Below are positions 31,500 through 42,340 of a stretch of DNA of 64,000 bases, piece by piece. Each line of letters starts with the position of its first letter. The stretch's first letter is position 1. The DNA comes from Elephas maximus indicus (lineage: Eukaryota; Chordata; Mammalia; Proboscidea; Elephantidae), in NCBI RefSeq assembly GCF_024166365.1, contig NC_064825.1, positions 99,276,480-99,340,479 on the forward strand, written 5' to 3'. Made by a program: the position numbers and the translations under genes. Below the pieces are notes generated by a model. It had not been told where the DNA came from. It ran no database searches and worked only from the letters and a program-made list of their open reading frames with translations.

Positions 31500-33415
31500 T
31501 TTTTATTTTTTTGCATTTATTTATTTATATATACACACACACATTTTTTCAATTTTGGTGTTGAGAATATACACAGCAAAACATACACCAATTCAACTGT
31601 TTCTACATGTACAATTCAGTGACATTGATTACATTCTTTGTGCTGTGTATCCATTCTCACCCTCCTTTTCAGAGTTGTTCCTCCTCTATTGACATAAACT
31701 CACTGCCCTCTGAGGTTCCTGTGTGTAAGCAGTCTTTTGAGTTGTTGTCACCTTGTTCCTGTATGTACAGTTCTTAAGAGTGTAATGCTCAAGGCAGACT
31801 TTTTTTTCTAGTTAAGCTAGATTATTGTTTAGTTTTAAGAAGGCTTCAGGGAATGCTTTTGGTTTAAGGTTTAAAGACTGTCTCAGGGAAATAGTTTCAA
31901 GGGTTCATCCAGCCTCCATGGCTCCAAAAAGTCCATGAGAATTTTAAATTCTGTTCTTCATATTTCCCCTTTTATTCACATTTCTTTCCTTTTTTTTTAT
32001 TCCCCCTTTGTTCTTCTGTAGACTCTTTGATCAAGATGTTCAGTAACGGAAGCCGGGCACCATCCAGTTCTTCTGGTCTCACGCTAAGGAGGCAGTTGTT
32101 CACAGAGGCAATTGCAATTATCCACACATTCCATATCCTCCTCCTATTGCTGACTGTCCTTCTTTCTGTTGCTCCAGGTGAATACAGACTAACTGCCATG
32201 CCTTGGGTGACGCTTGCAATCTTTTAAGACCTCAGGCACTATGCAACGTACCAGAAGGTAGAACAGAAATACTAAACACATTATTAGGCCAGTTAACTGG
32301 GGTGTCCCATGAAACCATGACCTTGAACCTTTAGCCAAAGAACAAAATACCAGGAGCTTTTTGGCTGTACATAAGCAGCCTTAGCTGCTACTTTTTTTTT
32401 TTCTCTTTGTTGTAAATATATCTATCACATAATTTTTTCAATTAAACTTTTTACAGGTGTACAACTTATTGACAGCTATTACAATAATGGGCTGTGCAAC
32501 CCTACCCTTGTTCAATGCATTTTCTGCATCACCATCAACCCCCTGCTTTTTTCCCTCCATTCCTGGTAATCACTAATAAACTTTGGTCTCTATATATTTG
32601 CCTTTTCTTGTCTTTTTATATAAGTGAATTCATACAATATTTATCCTTTTGTGATTGACTTACTTCAATCAGCATAGTATCTTTAAGCTCCATCCATATT
32701 GTAGTATGTATCAAGACTTCATTTCTCCCACTGGCTGAGTAGTATTCCATTGTATGTATGTACCACGTTTTGTTGATGGGTATTTAGATTATTTCCACCT
32801 TTTGGCTATTGTGAATAGTGCTGCAGTCAACATCGTTGTACAAGTCTCTGTTTAAGTCTCCGATTTCAAGTCTTTTGGGTATATACCTAGGAGTGGAATT
32901 GCAAATCATATGGCAGTTCTATTTTTAGTTTTTTGAGGAACTGCCACACTGTTTTCCACAACAGCTATACATACCATTTTGCATTGCCACCAGCAATGGA
33001 TAAGGGTTCAGTTTCTCCATATCCTTGCCAACATTTGTATTATTATTATTATTTTTAATCTTAGATATTCTAAACCAAACCCATTGCTGTTGAGGAGATT
33101 CCAGCTCATAGCAACCCTACAGGAGAGAGTAGAACTGCCCCATAGAGTTTCCAAGGCTGTAAATCTTTACAGAAGCAGATTGCCACATCTTTGTCCCATG
33201 TAGGGGCTGGTGCATTCAAACTGCTGACCTAGTGGGAGTGAAATAGTATCTCATTGTGGTTTTAATTTACATCTCTTTGATGACTAATGATGTTGAGCAT
33301 CTTTTCATGTGTGTGGTGGCCATTTGAATGTCCTCTGGTGAAATGTCTATTCAAGTCCTTTGCCCATTTTATAATTGGGTTATTTATATTTTTGTTCACA
33401 TTTCTTTCCTTTTTT
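31500..33415 (-). mobile_element. Old L1 3' part, minus strand, split by AfroSINE
   Basis: A different L1 3' UTR lineage: GAATATACACAGCAAAACAT, CATTCTCACCCTCCTTTTC, CCGGGCACCATCCAGTTCTT. It is followed by the ORF2 end (AGTATTCCATTGTATGTATG, TTTGGCTATTGTGAATAGTG, CTAGGAGTGGAATTGC). No useful frame remains. An AfroSINE interrupts it at 33072-33232. Confidence 0.75.
33072..33232 (-). mobile_element. AfroSINE (middle subtype) within the old L1
   Basis: TAAACCAAACCCATTGCTG, AGCAACCCTACAGGAGAGAG, CCCCATAGAGTTTCCAAGGC, then TTTACAGAAGCAGATTGCCA. It inserts in the ORF2 part of the minus-strand L1, so it is younger than that L1. Confidence 0.8.
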
Positions 33416-33521
33416 TTTTTTTTTATACATTTAATGCTTACTGCCAGTCCTCATAGTAACTTTGTTTCTCTGAAATTTGTTCTGTGGTATTTTTCTCAAG
33501 GAGGGTTTGTGGGAGCAATGT

Positions 33522-35630
33522 TCACGGTCATATTCTTTCACCATACTTATTCAATCTGTGTGCTGAGCAAATGGTCTGAGAAGCAAGACTATATGAAGAA
33601 GAAAGGGGCATCAGGATTGGAGGAAAGCTCATGAACAACCTGCGATACGCAGATGACACGATTTTGCTTGCTGAAAGTGAAGAGGACTTGAAGCCCTTAC
33701 TGATGATGATCAAAGACTACAGCCTTCAGTATGGGTTACACCTCAATATACAGAAAACAAAAATTCTCACAACTGGACGAATAAGCAACATCATGATAAA
33801 TGGAGAAAAGATTGAAGTTGTCAAGGATTTCATTTTACTTGGATCCACAATCAATGTCCATGGAAGCAGCAGTCAAGAAATCAAACAATGTACTGCATTG
33901 GGCAAATCTGCTGCAAAAGACCTCTTTAAAGTGTTTAAAAGCAAAGATATCACCTTGAGGACTAAGGTGCGCCTGACCCGAGCCATGGTATTTTCAGTTG
34001 CCTCATATGCATGTGAAAGCTGGACAATGAATAAGGAAAACTGAAGAATTGAATCCTTTGAATTATGGTGTTGGTGAAGAATAGTGAATATACTGTGGAC
34101 TGCCAGAAGAATGAACAGATCTATCTTAGAAGAAGTATAACCAGAATGCTCCTTAGCCATCAACAGATGAATAGATAAACAAATTATGGTGCATAAACAC
34201 AATGGAATCTATGCGACGATAAAGAACAGTGATGAATTTGTGAAACATCTCACAACATGGATGAATCTGGAGGGAATTACACTGAGTGAAATAAATCACT
34301 CACAAAAGGACAAATACTGTATGAGACCACTATTATAAAAACCCAAGAAAAGGTTTATACCAGGAAAAAAAAAAAAACTCTGATGGTTATGAGGGAGGGG
34401 AGAGGTGGGGAGAGGAAATCACTAACTAGATAGTAGACAGGTGTTAAATTTGATGAAGGAAAAGACAACACAAATTATAGGGGAAGTTAGCACAGCTTGA
34501 CTAAGTCAAAGCCATCATAGCTTCCTAGACACATCCGGATACCTTGACGGGCTGAGTTACTGGGGCTGAGGGCTGAGAACCATGGTCTTGGTGGACATCT
34601 AGGTCAATTGGCATACCATAGTTCATAAAGAAAATATTCTACATCCTATTTTGGAGAGCAGTATCTAGGGTGTTAAAAGCTTGTGAGTGGCCATCCAAAA
34701 TATATCTATTGGTCCTATCATGTTCAGAGCAAAGGAGAATGAAGAAAACCAAAGACACAGGGAAATATTAGTCCAAAGGACTAATGGATCACATGAACCA
34801 CAGCCTCCACTAGCCTGAGCCCAGAAGAACTAGATGCTGCCTGGGTACCACCACCAATCGCTCTGGCAGGGGTCACAATAGACAGTTCTGGACAGACTGG
34901 GAGAAAAATGTAGAACAAAATTTAAATTCACAAAAAAAGACTAGACTTACTGGTCTGACAGAGACTGGAGGAAGCCCTGAGACTATGGCCCTAGACACTC
35001 TGCTAACTCAGAACTGAAGCAACTCTCAAAGTCCACCTTTTAGCTGAAAATTAGGCAGGCCTATAAAACAAACAAGAACACGTGTGAGGAACGTGCTTCT
35101 TAGTTCAATTTAGTATATGAGATGAAATGGTCAACACCCGCCCAAAAGCAAAGACAATAACACAGGAAGGGACAGGAAAACTGGAAGAATGGACATGGGC
35201 AGCTGGGGTATAAATGGAAAGCAAGAGAATGCTGATACATTGCAGGGATTGCAACCAATGTTACAAGACAATATATGTATAGATTTTTGAATGAGGAGCT
35301 AATTTGTGCTGTGAACCTTCACCTTTTAGCACAATAAAATTAGTAACGAAACAAAAGAGAATCCTCCTTAGAAGTGAGGATGGTGAGACTTCATCTCACG
35401 TACGTTGGACATGTTATCAGGAGGGACTAGTCCCTGGAGAAGGACATTGTGCTTGGTAGAGTAGAGAGTCAGCAAAAAATAGGAAGACCCTCAACGAGAT
35501 GAATTGACCCAGTGGCTGTAACAATGAGCTCTAACACAGCAATGAGTGTGAGGATGGCACAGGACCGGACAGTGTTTCCTTCTGTTATAAATTGGAACCA
35601 ACTGGACGGCACATGGCAACAACAACAATA
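33522..35630 (+). mobile_element. 5'-truncated RTE, split by an L1
   Basis: RTE pieces at 33522-34156 and 35372-35630. The first begins in the reverse transcriptase (TCACCATACTTATTCAATC) and keeps an intact YADD box (33646-33657). The second covers the C-terminal region and the 3' end (GTCCCTGGAGAAGGACATTG, ATTGGAACCAACTGGACGGC, GGCAACAACAACAATAA). The 137-codon frame 33631-34044 lies in the first piece. Confidence 0.85.
34157..35357 (+). mobile_element. L1 3' part inserted in RTE, 14-bp TSD
   Basis: Plus-strand L1: the ORF2 end (CAAATTATGGTGCATAAACA, TGGATGAATCTGGAGGGAAT, ACAAATACTGTATGAGACC), then the 3' UTR (TGGTCTGACAGAGACTGGAG, AATTTGTGCTGTGAACCTTC) and an A-rich end. Flanks: AGAATGCTCCTTAG at 34143-34156 and AGAATCCTCCTTAG at 35358-35371, one mismatch. 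This is the only one of the lineage-specific L1s here on the + strand. Confidence 0.85.
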
Positions 35631-35631
35631 A

Positions 35632-35825
35632 AGGAATATTTAGCAACATCTGGAGATGTTTTTGGTTGCCACAATTTGGGGTGGGGGTGCCTGGTGCCAC
35701 TAGCATCTAGTGGGTAGAGGCCAGGGATGCTCCTAAACACCCTGCAATGCATGGGCAGCCCCTACAGCAAAGAATTATCTGGCCCAAATGTCAGTTGTAC
35801 CAACGCTGAGAAACCCTGCCTTAGA
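35632..35825. repeat. hAT-Charlie-like DNA transposon fossil
   Basis: AGCAACATCTGGAGATGTTT, TTGGTTGCCACAATTTGGGG, ATCTAGTGGGTAGAGGCCAG, CTAAACACCCTGCAATGC, TTATCTGGCCCAAATGTCAG and GCTGAGAAACCCTG. This is a common mammalian MER-class non-autonomous DNA transposon; the exact name is not given. Confidence 0.6.
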
Positions 35826-36650
35826 GTGAGCACTCAGCTGCAGGTAAAGTAGCTGGTGTTTTTTTGAGACTGGCCACTCCTGGACTGGCTTAGTACTCAG
35901 CACTCCTTGAGCCACCCCAAAAACAATTTCTGTTGCGCTTCGCCTTCATGGCTTTTGTGCGAAATCTTAGTTGTTTTCATCAACCTTTGTGTGTTTTTGA
36001 GTCTGTGGTTTATGTAATGGTTTGCGTTATTTTTTCTGTTTTCCTTTTCGCTTTTTTAACATCCAGGAAAAGAAGAGAAAATTCGCTGCCTCCTGCTTCC
36101 GCATTTATACCAAAATCTCTGGAGGAACACTTTAATCTAAAACTTCAGCTTGAGAAGTTTTAACTTAACCAGGAAATGTGAATTCAGGCTTCAAAACCAC
36201 TGACAGCCCATTTGGGGTTATGAATTTTCAGGGAAATTGCTTTCACCCTCAACTCAGTGCTAAAACTTCTTTGCAATGTTTAGTGGGGGTGGTGCGTGGT
36301 AGGCTTTTTCTCATAGGTTATCCCTAACCTAATGGCAGAGCCCACTGGGGATTCAGCTTTGTGCTGGGGTGGAGAGTCTCCATGTGGTCTCCCACCATGG
36401 GTGGGCTCCGGGATTTGACTCCTGGTTCCACATTTCTGTCAGCTCATGAGAACCAAAGCTCAGGTTCACCTGTTTGGCAAATGCCCTCAAGGTGAAATGG
36501 CCCACAGATTCCGCTTAGTTTTTGGCTTTTGAGTGTGCCATGCTTTCTTGCTAGATTGTTGATTTTTTTTTTAAGTTCTTGTTTTAACCAACTTTTTTAG
36601 TGGCTTTCATCATGAGGGTTAATTAGCATATCTGTTCCACTATACTGCCT
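35825..36650. other. Unassigned stretch, no gene seen
   Basis: T-rich to balanced sequence. A 76-codon plus-strand frame (35933-36163) is hydrophobic in the middle and basic afterwards, but I see no motif or conserved start, so it is not called a gene. No repeats recognised. Confidence 0.35.
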
Positions 36651-36694
36651 CAAACAGAACCTCGGTTCTTACCTCTAAACCTCTGTTTCCTCAC

Positions 36695-37382
36695 TGTCTT
36701 AGTCATCTAGTGCGCTATAACAGAAATACCACAAGTGGCTGGCTTTAACATAGAGAAGTTTATTCTCTCACAGTCCAGAAGGCTAAAAAAAACCCATCAC
36801 AAGAATCAAGTCGATTCTGACTCATAGCAACCCTATAAGACAGAGTAGAACTGCCCCATAGAGTTTCCAAGGAGTGCCTGGTGTATTCGAACTGCCAACC
36901 TCTTGGTTAGCAGCCATAGCATTTAACCACTACGCCACCAGGGTTTTCTCCAGTAGGCTAGAAGTCCGAATTCAGGGCGCCAGCTCCAGGGGAAGGCTTT
37001 CTTCCTCTGTCAGCTCTGGAGGAAGGTCCTTGTCATCGGTCTTCCCTTGGTCTGGGAGCATTTCGGCAGAGGAACCTCAGGTCCAAAGATCGCAGTCTGC
37101 TCCGGGCGCTGCTGTCTTAGTGTTATGAGGTTCTCAACTCTCTGCTTATTTCCCTCTCCTTTTATCTCTTGAGAGATAAAAGGTAGTACAGGCCATACCC
37201 CAGGGAAACTCCCTTATATTGCATCAGGGATGTGACCTGGTAAGGGTGTTACAATTCCACCCTAATCCTCTTTAACATAAAATTACAATCCCAAAATGGA
37301 GGACAACCACAGAACACTGGGAATCATGGCATCACCAAGTTAATACACACATTTTTGGGGGGACATAATTCAATCCGTGACA
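36695..37382 (-). mobile_element. MaLR-type LTR, minus strand, in MIR
   Basis: Starts TGTCTTAGTCATCTAGTG, ends AATCCGTGACA. Flanks CTCAC (36690-36694) and CTCAT (37383-37387), four of five bases equal. It holds an AfroSINE (36786-36948). Marks: CTATAACAGAAATACCACAA, GAATTCAGGGCGCCAGC, AATTCAATCCGTGACA. Confidence 0.7.
36786..36948 (-). mobile_element. AfroSINE inside the LTR, 12-bp TSD
   Basis: AAACCCATCACAAGAATC, AGCAACCCTATAAGACAGAG, CCCCATAGAGTTTCCAAGG, TTTAACCACTACGCCACCAG. The flanks TCCAGAAGGCTA (36774-36785) and TCCAGTAGGCTA (36949-36960) differ at one base. Confidence 0.85.
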
Positions 37383-37407
37383 CTCATCTCTAGCATGGAA
37401 ATAGGGG

Positions 37408-37756
37408 GCAGTGATGATTCGGTGGCAGAATTCTTGCTTTTCATGTGGGAGACCTGAGTTCAATTCCCAGACAATGCACCTCAGGTACAGCCGCCCCCTG
37501 TCCCTCGGTGGAGGCGTATGTGTTGCTATGATGGTGAGCAGGTTTCAGTGGCGCTTTCAGACTAAGGCACACTAGGAAGAAAGGCCTGGTCTACTTTTTT
37601 AAAAATCAGCCCACGAAAACCCTATGGATCACAACGGCCTGATCCGCAACCATCATGTGGATGGATGGTACAGGACATGGCAGCATTTCTTTTCATTATA
37701 CATGGGGTGGCCATGCATCAGGGGCTGACTCAAAGGCAGTTAACAACAGCGACAAC
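37408..37756 (+). mobile_element. tRNA-Gly-headed RTE-body SINE in MIR
   Basis: The head GATTCGGTGGCAGAATTCT and B-box AGTTCAATTCCC resemble tRNA-Gly. The middle GCAGGTTTCAGTGGCGC and GACTAAGGCACACTAGGAAG is the RTE 5' block, and the end GTACAGGACATGGCAGC...GTTAACAACAGCGACAAC is the RTE 3' block. Confidence 0.75.
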
Positions 37757-37859
37757 ATGGGAATAATAACAGGTGTTACCTCAAAATTTTTCTTGAGGAT
37801 TAATGAGAATATGTCAGTCACCCAGAACAGAGCTGGGCACATAGTAGGTGCCTAGTGTG

Positions 37860-38325
37860 TGTGAGTTTCTCCCTTTCCCTTCTGTCCAGTCTCTTCCCTC
37901 CCTCCTTCCTCCTTCCCTGTGCCCTGTGCCCTACATGCCTGGTCCCCATGACTCAGCCCAGCAAGCCCTGCTGACTCGACACATCCTGCCAGGACCCCAC
38001 CTCCTGCCCACGCCTCCGCTTCCCTGGCGCCAGTCCTCAGGGCTCAGGCCCTCAGCTTTACAGAGCTTTCCCTGCTTCCCCTGTTGTTTCCTCCCTCACT
38101 GGAAAATGGCCAGAAATAATGTTTCTCACTGTCAGCACCCGTCCCCAGTCAGCCGGAAACAACTCTGGCTACAGAGAGGCATGGCCACCTGGGTGGCTTT
38201 GCCTATTCTCCCATCCAGCGTCAACAATTGGACCTCTGTTTCTTTCTCTCTCTCTCCACCCTGCCTCCCCACAACAGGCATGGGGGAAGGAGTGAAGTTT
38301 TTTCTAATTTTTGGTAACTTTTCAT
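37860..38325. other. Pyrimidine-rich single-copy stretch
   Basis: C/T-rich (CTCCCTTTCCCTTCTGTCC). A 160-codon plus-strand frame (37848-38330) follows from this composition and has no recognisable domain. No repeat recognised. Confidence 0.4.
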
Positions 38326-38399
38326 TTTAAAATAATCTCAGACCTTAAAAGAAGGTGAAAAAAAAATTAGTACAAAGAACTTCTGTGTATTCTTAGCTC

Positions 38400-38525
38400 A
38401 AAACCAGAAAGCAAAAGCCATTGCTGTCAAGTGGATTCCAGCTCATATCAACCCTATAGGACAGCGTAGAACTGCCCCAGAGGGTTTCCAAGGAGCACCT
38501 GGTGGAATTTGAACTGCCAACCTTA
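38400..38525 (-). mobile_element. AfroSINE, minus strand, truncated
   Basis: AAAAGCCATTGCTGTCAAG, ATCAACCCTATAGGACAGCG, GAACTGCCCCAGAGGG and GAACTGCCAACCTT. The tRNA-like head is missing. Confidence 0.8.
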
Positions 38526-38584
38526 GCCCAGATTTCCAAAATGTTCACATTTTACCTCATTTGCTTTATCTTCTCTCTCCCTCT

Positions 38585-38720
38585 CAATATCTATCTATCT
38601 GTCTGTCTGTGTATCTATCATCTATCTATCTATGTCTACACATACACATACATATGCATGTATATACACACATACACATATATGTAATTATACACACATA
38701 TTTTACACACGCACACACAA
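38585..38720. repeat. (TCTA)n and (CA/TA)n microsatellite
   Basis: TATCTATCTATCTGTCTG followed by ACATACACATACATATGC; compound simple repeat. Confidence 0.85.
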
Positions 38721-39679
38721 TCGTTATTATTCTCTGGACCATTCGAGAGAGAGTTGTAAAGCTCCTTTACTCCTTAGTATCCCTCAGTGTGTTTTACTGA
38801 AAACAAGAACATTCTCTTCATGTCCACAGTACAGTTATCAAATTTGGGAAATTAATAAGAATACAATACTATGGCCTAACCTATAGACTTCATATTTTGT
38901 TAGTTATCCCGATAACGCCCTATATAAATAAAGCAAGGAAAAAAAAATTTTTTTTTTTTCTGGCCCAGGGTCAGATGCTGCGTTTACTTTTCAGAGCTCT
39001 TTAATCTGGAACAGTTCCTCACTCAGCCTTCATCTTTCATGGTCTTAGGATCTTTGAAGAGTTCAAACCAGCTACTTTGTAGGAATTCCTTGAATTTGAG
39101 TTTGTCTCCTCTGTCTTCATAATTAGATTCTGGTTATGCATATTCACAGGAATACCACAGAAGTGACTTTGTGTCCTCCTCATTGCATCTGATCCGGAGG
39201 CATGAGAAGTGAGTTGGTCCCGTCCCTAGTGATATTAACTATGTCACTTGGTCAAGGTGGTGCCTGCCAGGTTTTTTCATATAAACTCATGATTTCCCAT
39301 TGTAACTACTAAGCATTTTGTGGGGAGACACTCTGAGAGTAGGTAAATATCCCATTCCTCTTCAGCTTTTACCCTGGGCTTTGGAAATCTATTGATGAGT
39401 CTTGTCCAAATCAGTTATTACTATAGTATTTGGCAAATGATGATTAAAAAAGAAAAAAAAAAAAACTCTGTCATTTCCTCTGCATTTATTGGTTGGCATT
39501 CTAACATAGTGGAAAGATTTTCCTCCCTCCTTGTTTATTTGTGATTCATTTATTTATATCGGTATGGATTCATGAATTTCTGTTTTATTCAACATGTTAT
39601 AATTGTTACTATATTTATACTTAGACTCAAATTGTCCCAGACTTGGCCAATGGGTGCCCAGTAGCATTTTAAATGTTTT

Positions 39680-39800
39680 TCCTGAATCTAAGAGCAGGGC
39701 CTATGTTTGTTTTATTCACTTCCAACCCTAAGTCTTACCACAGTTCCTAGCATATTTTTTAATGAGTAAATGAATGAATGAAGTGACAGTAATACTAATA
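39680..39800 (-). repeat. L2 LINE fragment, minus strand
   Basis: GAGCAGGGCCTATGTTTG, TTTTATTCACTTCCAACCC, CAGTTCCTAGCATATTTTT and AATGAGTAAATGAATGAATG. Confidence 0.6.
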
Positions 39801-39832
39801 ACTATCATGGGTTTTTGCAGGAAGTAAATGAT

Positions 39833-40805
39833 TTGTTCGAACAGAACAAAGGGATACTGCACAGATTAAAATCAGAAAAGATGTGTGTCAGGGTTGTATC
39901 CTTTCACCATGCTTATCAACCTGTAATATGAGCAAATAATCCAAGACGCTGGACTATATGAAGAAGAATGTGGCATCAGGATTGGAGGAAGACTCATTAA
40001 CAACCAGCAATATGCAGAAGACACAACTTTGCTTGCTGAAAGTGAAGAGGACTTGAGGCATTTACTAATGAAGACCAAAGACTACAGCCTTCAGTGTGGA
40101 TTACACCTCTACATAAAGAAAACAAACATCCTCAGACTGGACCAATAAGCAACATTGCAATCAGTGAAGAAAAGATTGAGGTTGTCAAGGATTTCATTTT
40201 ACTTGGATCCACAATCAAAGACCATGGAAGCACCAGTGAGGCAATCAAATGATCTATTATTGCATTGGGCAAATGTACTGCAAAAGACTTCTTTAAAGTG
40301 TTAAAAAGTGAAGATGTCACTTTAAGGACTAAGGTGCACCTGACTCCAGCCATGGTGTTTTCAGTGGCCTCATGTGCGTGCGAAAGCTGGACAATGAATA
40401 AGGAAGACCGAGGAAGAATTGATGCCTTTGAATTATGGTATTGGCAAAGAATATTGAATATACTATGGACTGCCAAAAGAATGAACAAATTTGTCTTGGA
40501 AGAAATACAGCCAGAATGAATGCTCCTTGGAAGTGAGGGTGGTGAGACTTTGTTTGAGATACTTTGGACATGCTATCAGGAGGGACCAGTCCCTGGAGAA
40601 GGACATCATGCTTGGTAAAGTAGAGGGTCAGTGAAAAAGAGGAAGACCCTCAAGGGATGGAATGACACAGTGGCTACAACAATGGGCTTGAGCACAGCAA
40701 GGATTGTGAGGATGGCACAGGACCGGGCAGCGTTTCGTTCTGTTGTACTTAGGATTGTACTTAGGGATCGGAACTGACTCAATAGCACCTAACAACACTA
40801 ACAAC
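39833..40805 (+). mobile_element. 5'-truncated RTE with long TSD
   Basis: Begins in the reverse transcriptase (GTGTCAGGGTTGTATCC) and runs to the 3' end (GAACTGACTCAATAGCACC then TAACAACACTAACAAC). The catalytic box reads YAED (40011-40022). Flanking direct repeats of about 29 bases (39804-39832 and 40806-40835) differ at a few positions. Frames are broken. Confidence 0.85.
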
Positions 40806-40835
40806 ATCATAGGGTTTTTGCAGGAAATAAATAAT

Positions 40836-40885
40836 CTATCGCATATAAAGTACTTAGAGCACCAGTAATATTGATAGCTAATATT
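40836..40885 (+). repeat. MIR tail, split by the RTE
   Basis: ATATAAAGTACTTAGAGCAC and AATATTTATTGCTCAC match the MIR tail. With the TSD of the RTE (39804 onward, TTTTTGCAGGAAGTAAATG) this shows the RTE landed in a MIR. Confidence 0.55.
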
Positions 40886-41077
40886 TATTGCTCACTGTTA
40901 TGGGTTGAATTGTGTCCCTCAAAAAGATATGTTGAAGTCCCTAAACCCCTGGTACCTGTGACCTTATTTGGAAATAAGGTCTTTGCAGATGTACTTAGTT
41001 AACATGAGGCCATATTGGAGTAGAGTGGCCCCTAATGTAGTACAACTAAAGTCTTATGAGAAGAGACACGGAGTTAG
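40886..41077 (+). mobile_element. MLT1A-like LTR, truncated
   Basis: TGTTATGGGTTGAATTGTGT, CCCCTGGTACCTGTGACC, TTATTTGGAAATAAGGTC and TTAGTTAACATGAGGCC follow MLT1A. It ends at AGAAGAGACACGG, where another element starts. Confidence 0.75.
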
Positions 41078-41165
41078 ATGGTTAGGTTCACATGCCAACT
41101 TGACTAGGTTATGATTCCCAATGGTTTAGTGAAACACTAGTCTAATTGCCGTCATGGAGTAGTCA
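41078..41165 (+). mobile_element. ERVL-type LTR 5' fragment
   Basis: TGGTTAGGTTCACATGCC, ACTTGACTAGGTTATGATTC and CCAATGGTTTAGTG resemble the start of the LTR at 18630. Confidence 0.5.
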
Positions 41166-41256
41166 ACAACAAACCAAACCCAGGAGTTGAGGGAAGACCA
41201 ATGTGATTTTTAATTAAACTATTAAGAATGGGGGGATGAGATTATGATTGGGGAAA

Positions 41257-41426
41257 AAAAAAAAAAAACTCAAACTCATTGCCGTTGAGTCAATTCTGAC
41301 TCATAGCGACCCCATAGGACAGAGTAGAACTGCCCCATAGGGCTTCCCAGGAGCAGTTGGTGGATTAGAACTACCAGCGTTTAGATTAGCAGCTGAATGC
41401 TTAACCACTGCGTCACCAGGGCCTCG
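41257..41426 (-). mobile_element. AfroSINE (short subtype), minus strand
   Basis: A-rich start, ACTCATTGCCGTTGAGTCAA, AGCGACCCCATAGGACAGAG, GAACTGCCCCATAGGGC, and CTTAACCACTGCGTCACC. Confidence 0.85.
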
Positions 41427-41761
41427 ATACTATGATGAAGCATTGTGAACTTTGAAAGTATTGTTACATATAGGAAGTTTCTTTTCCAGCATATACATCA
41501 AAACAAGCAAACAAGAGAACATCTGCATTAACGACAACAACAAAAGCTCCACGATGTATATGCATATGGGATTCATAAATGGAACACTCACACATTTAAG
41601 GACCACTCGGAATCTTTTGTACACAGAGCATATTATACAACAACCACTTAGCTGCTTGGGATAAATAGTGTTGGGCTGTCTCACAAAACCTGTGCCCCAC
41701 TTGTATATTTGGGACTGGATGTGTCTCATTCTAGGTGATAATTATGCAGTCTTTTCTCTAC

Positions 41762-42340
41762 AACGCTGGGTCTCAAAGTCGAGCGTACATCAGCATCACT
41801 TAGCTTAGGTGGGCTTATAAAAAACGAGGAACATTCCTGAGTCCTATCTTGTTAGGTGCCTTCGAGTCGGTTCCAACTCATAGTGACCTTATTTATATAT
41901 AGCAGAACGAAAAGTGGCCTGGTCCTACACCATCTTCAAAATCGTTGCTATATTTGAGCAGCCACTATTTCAATCCATCTCGTTGTGGGTCGTCCTCTTT
42001 TTTGCTGACTGCCTAATTTACCAAGCATAATGTCCTTTTCCAAGGACTGGTCCCTCCTGCTAACATGTCCAAAGTAGTGAGAACATGTTATCATCCTCCT
42101 TTCTGAGGAGCATTCTGGCTGCACTTCTTCTAAGACAGACTTGTTCATTCTTCTGGCAGTCCATGGTATATTCAGTTATCCTTCACCAACACCATAGTTC
42201 AAATGCATCAGTTCTTCTCTACTATTAGAGGTTGTGATTTAGCAGTATTGGAAGGGACCCAATAATCTGCATTTAAAAATTCCATCTGTGGTTCTAATGC
42301 AGGTGGTCCTTGGATCACACTCAGAGAAACCCTGCTGCTG
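41762..42340. repeat. MER5A-like hAT fossil split by RTE
   Basis: Left piece 41762-41853 (GGTCTCAAAGTCGAGCG, CATCAGCATCACTTAGC). Right piece 42236-42340 (AATAATCTGCATTTAAAAAT, TGCAGGTGGTCCTTGGATC, CTCAGAGAAACCCTG). The order is that of MER5A. Confidence 0.7.
41855..42235 (-). mobile_element. RTE 3' fragment, minus strand
   Basis: TTAGGTGCCTTCGAGTCGG, GGCCTGGTCCTACACCATC, TCCAAGGACTGGTCCCTCC, AGGAGCATTCTGGCTGCAC and TTCTGGCAGTCCATGGTATA. It is the reversed C-terminal region and 3' end, inserted in a MER5A-like element. Confidence 0.85.

Larger units (their letters stand above)
36655..37860 (+). repeat. MIR host, split by LTR and SINE insertions
   Basis: MIR pieces at 36655-36694 (TCTAAACCTCTGTTTCCTCA), 37383-37407 (ATCTCTAGCATGGAAATAGG) and 37757-37860 (GGAATAATAACAGGTGTTAC, CTGGGCACATAGTAGGTGCC). 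Together they restore the MIR order. Confidence 0.65.
38325..39665. mobile_element. Old LINE fragment (probably L1ME-type) with a microsatellite
   Basis: Long conserved order: AAATAATCTCAGACC, TTTACCTCATTTGC, GGACCATTCGAGAGAGAGTT, TCTTTAATCTGGAACAGTTC, CAGGAATACCACAGAAGTGA, CACTTGGTCAAGGTGGTGCC, ATTGATGAGTCTTGTCC, TTTATTGGTTGGCATTC and TTGTCCCAGACTTGGCCAAT. I know this as a widespread old LINE 3' region, but the exact name and strand are uncertain. Contains an AfroSINE (38400-38525) and a (TCTA)n/(CA)n tract (38585-38720). Confidence 0.6.

Noticed and set aside
35933-36163. 76-codon frame with a hydrophobic middle
   Set aside because: It is short, T-rich and without support from context. One hydrophobic run is expected from T-rich DNA.
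36695-37382. Complete endogenous retrovirus
   Set aside because: Only an LTR is present; there is no gag, pol or env-like sequence next to it. The same holds for 16822, 18630 and 26174.
37848-38330. 160-codon plus-strand frame
   Set aside because: Pyrimidine-rich DNA gives a Ser/Pro/Leu-rich product with no motif and no conserved start context.
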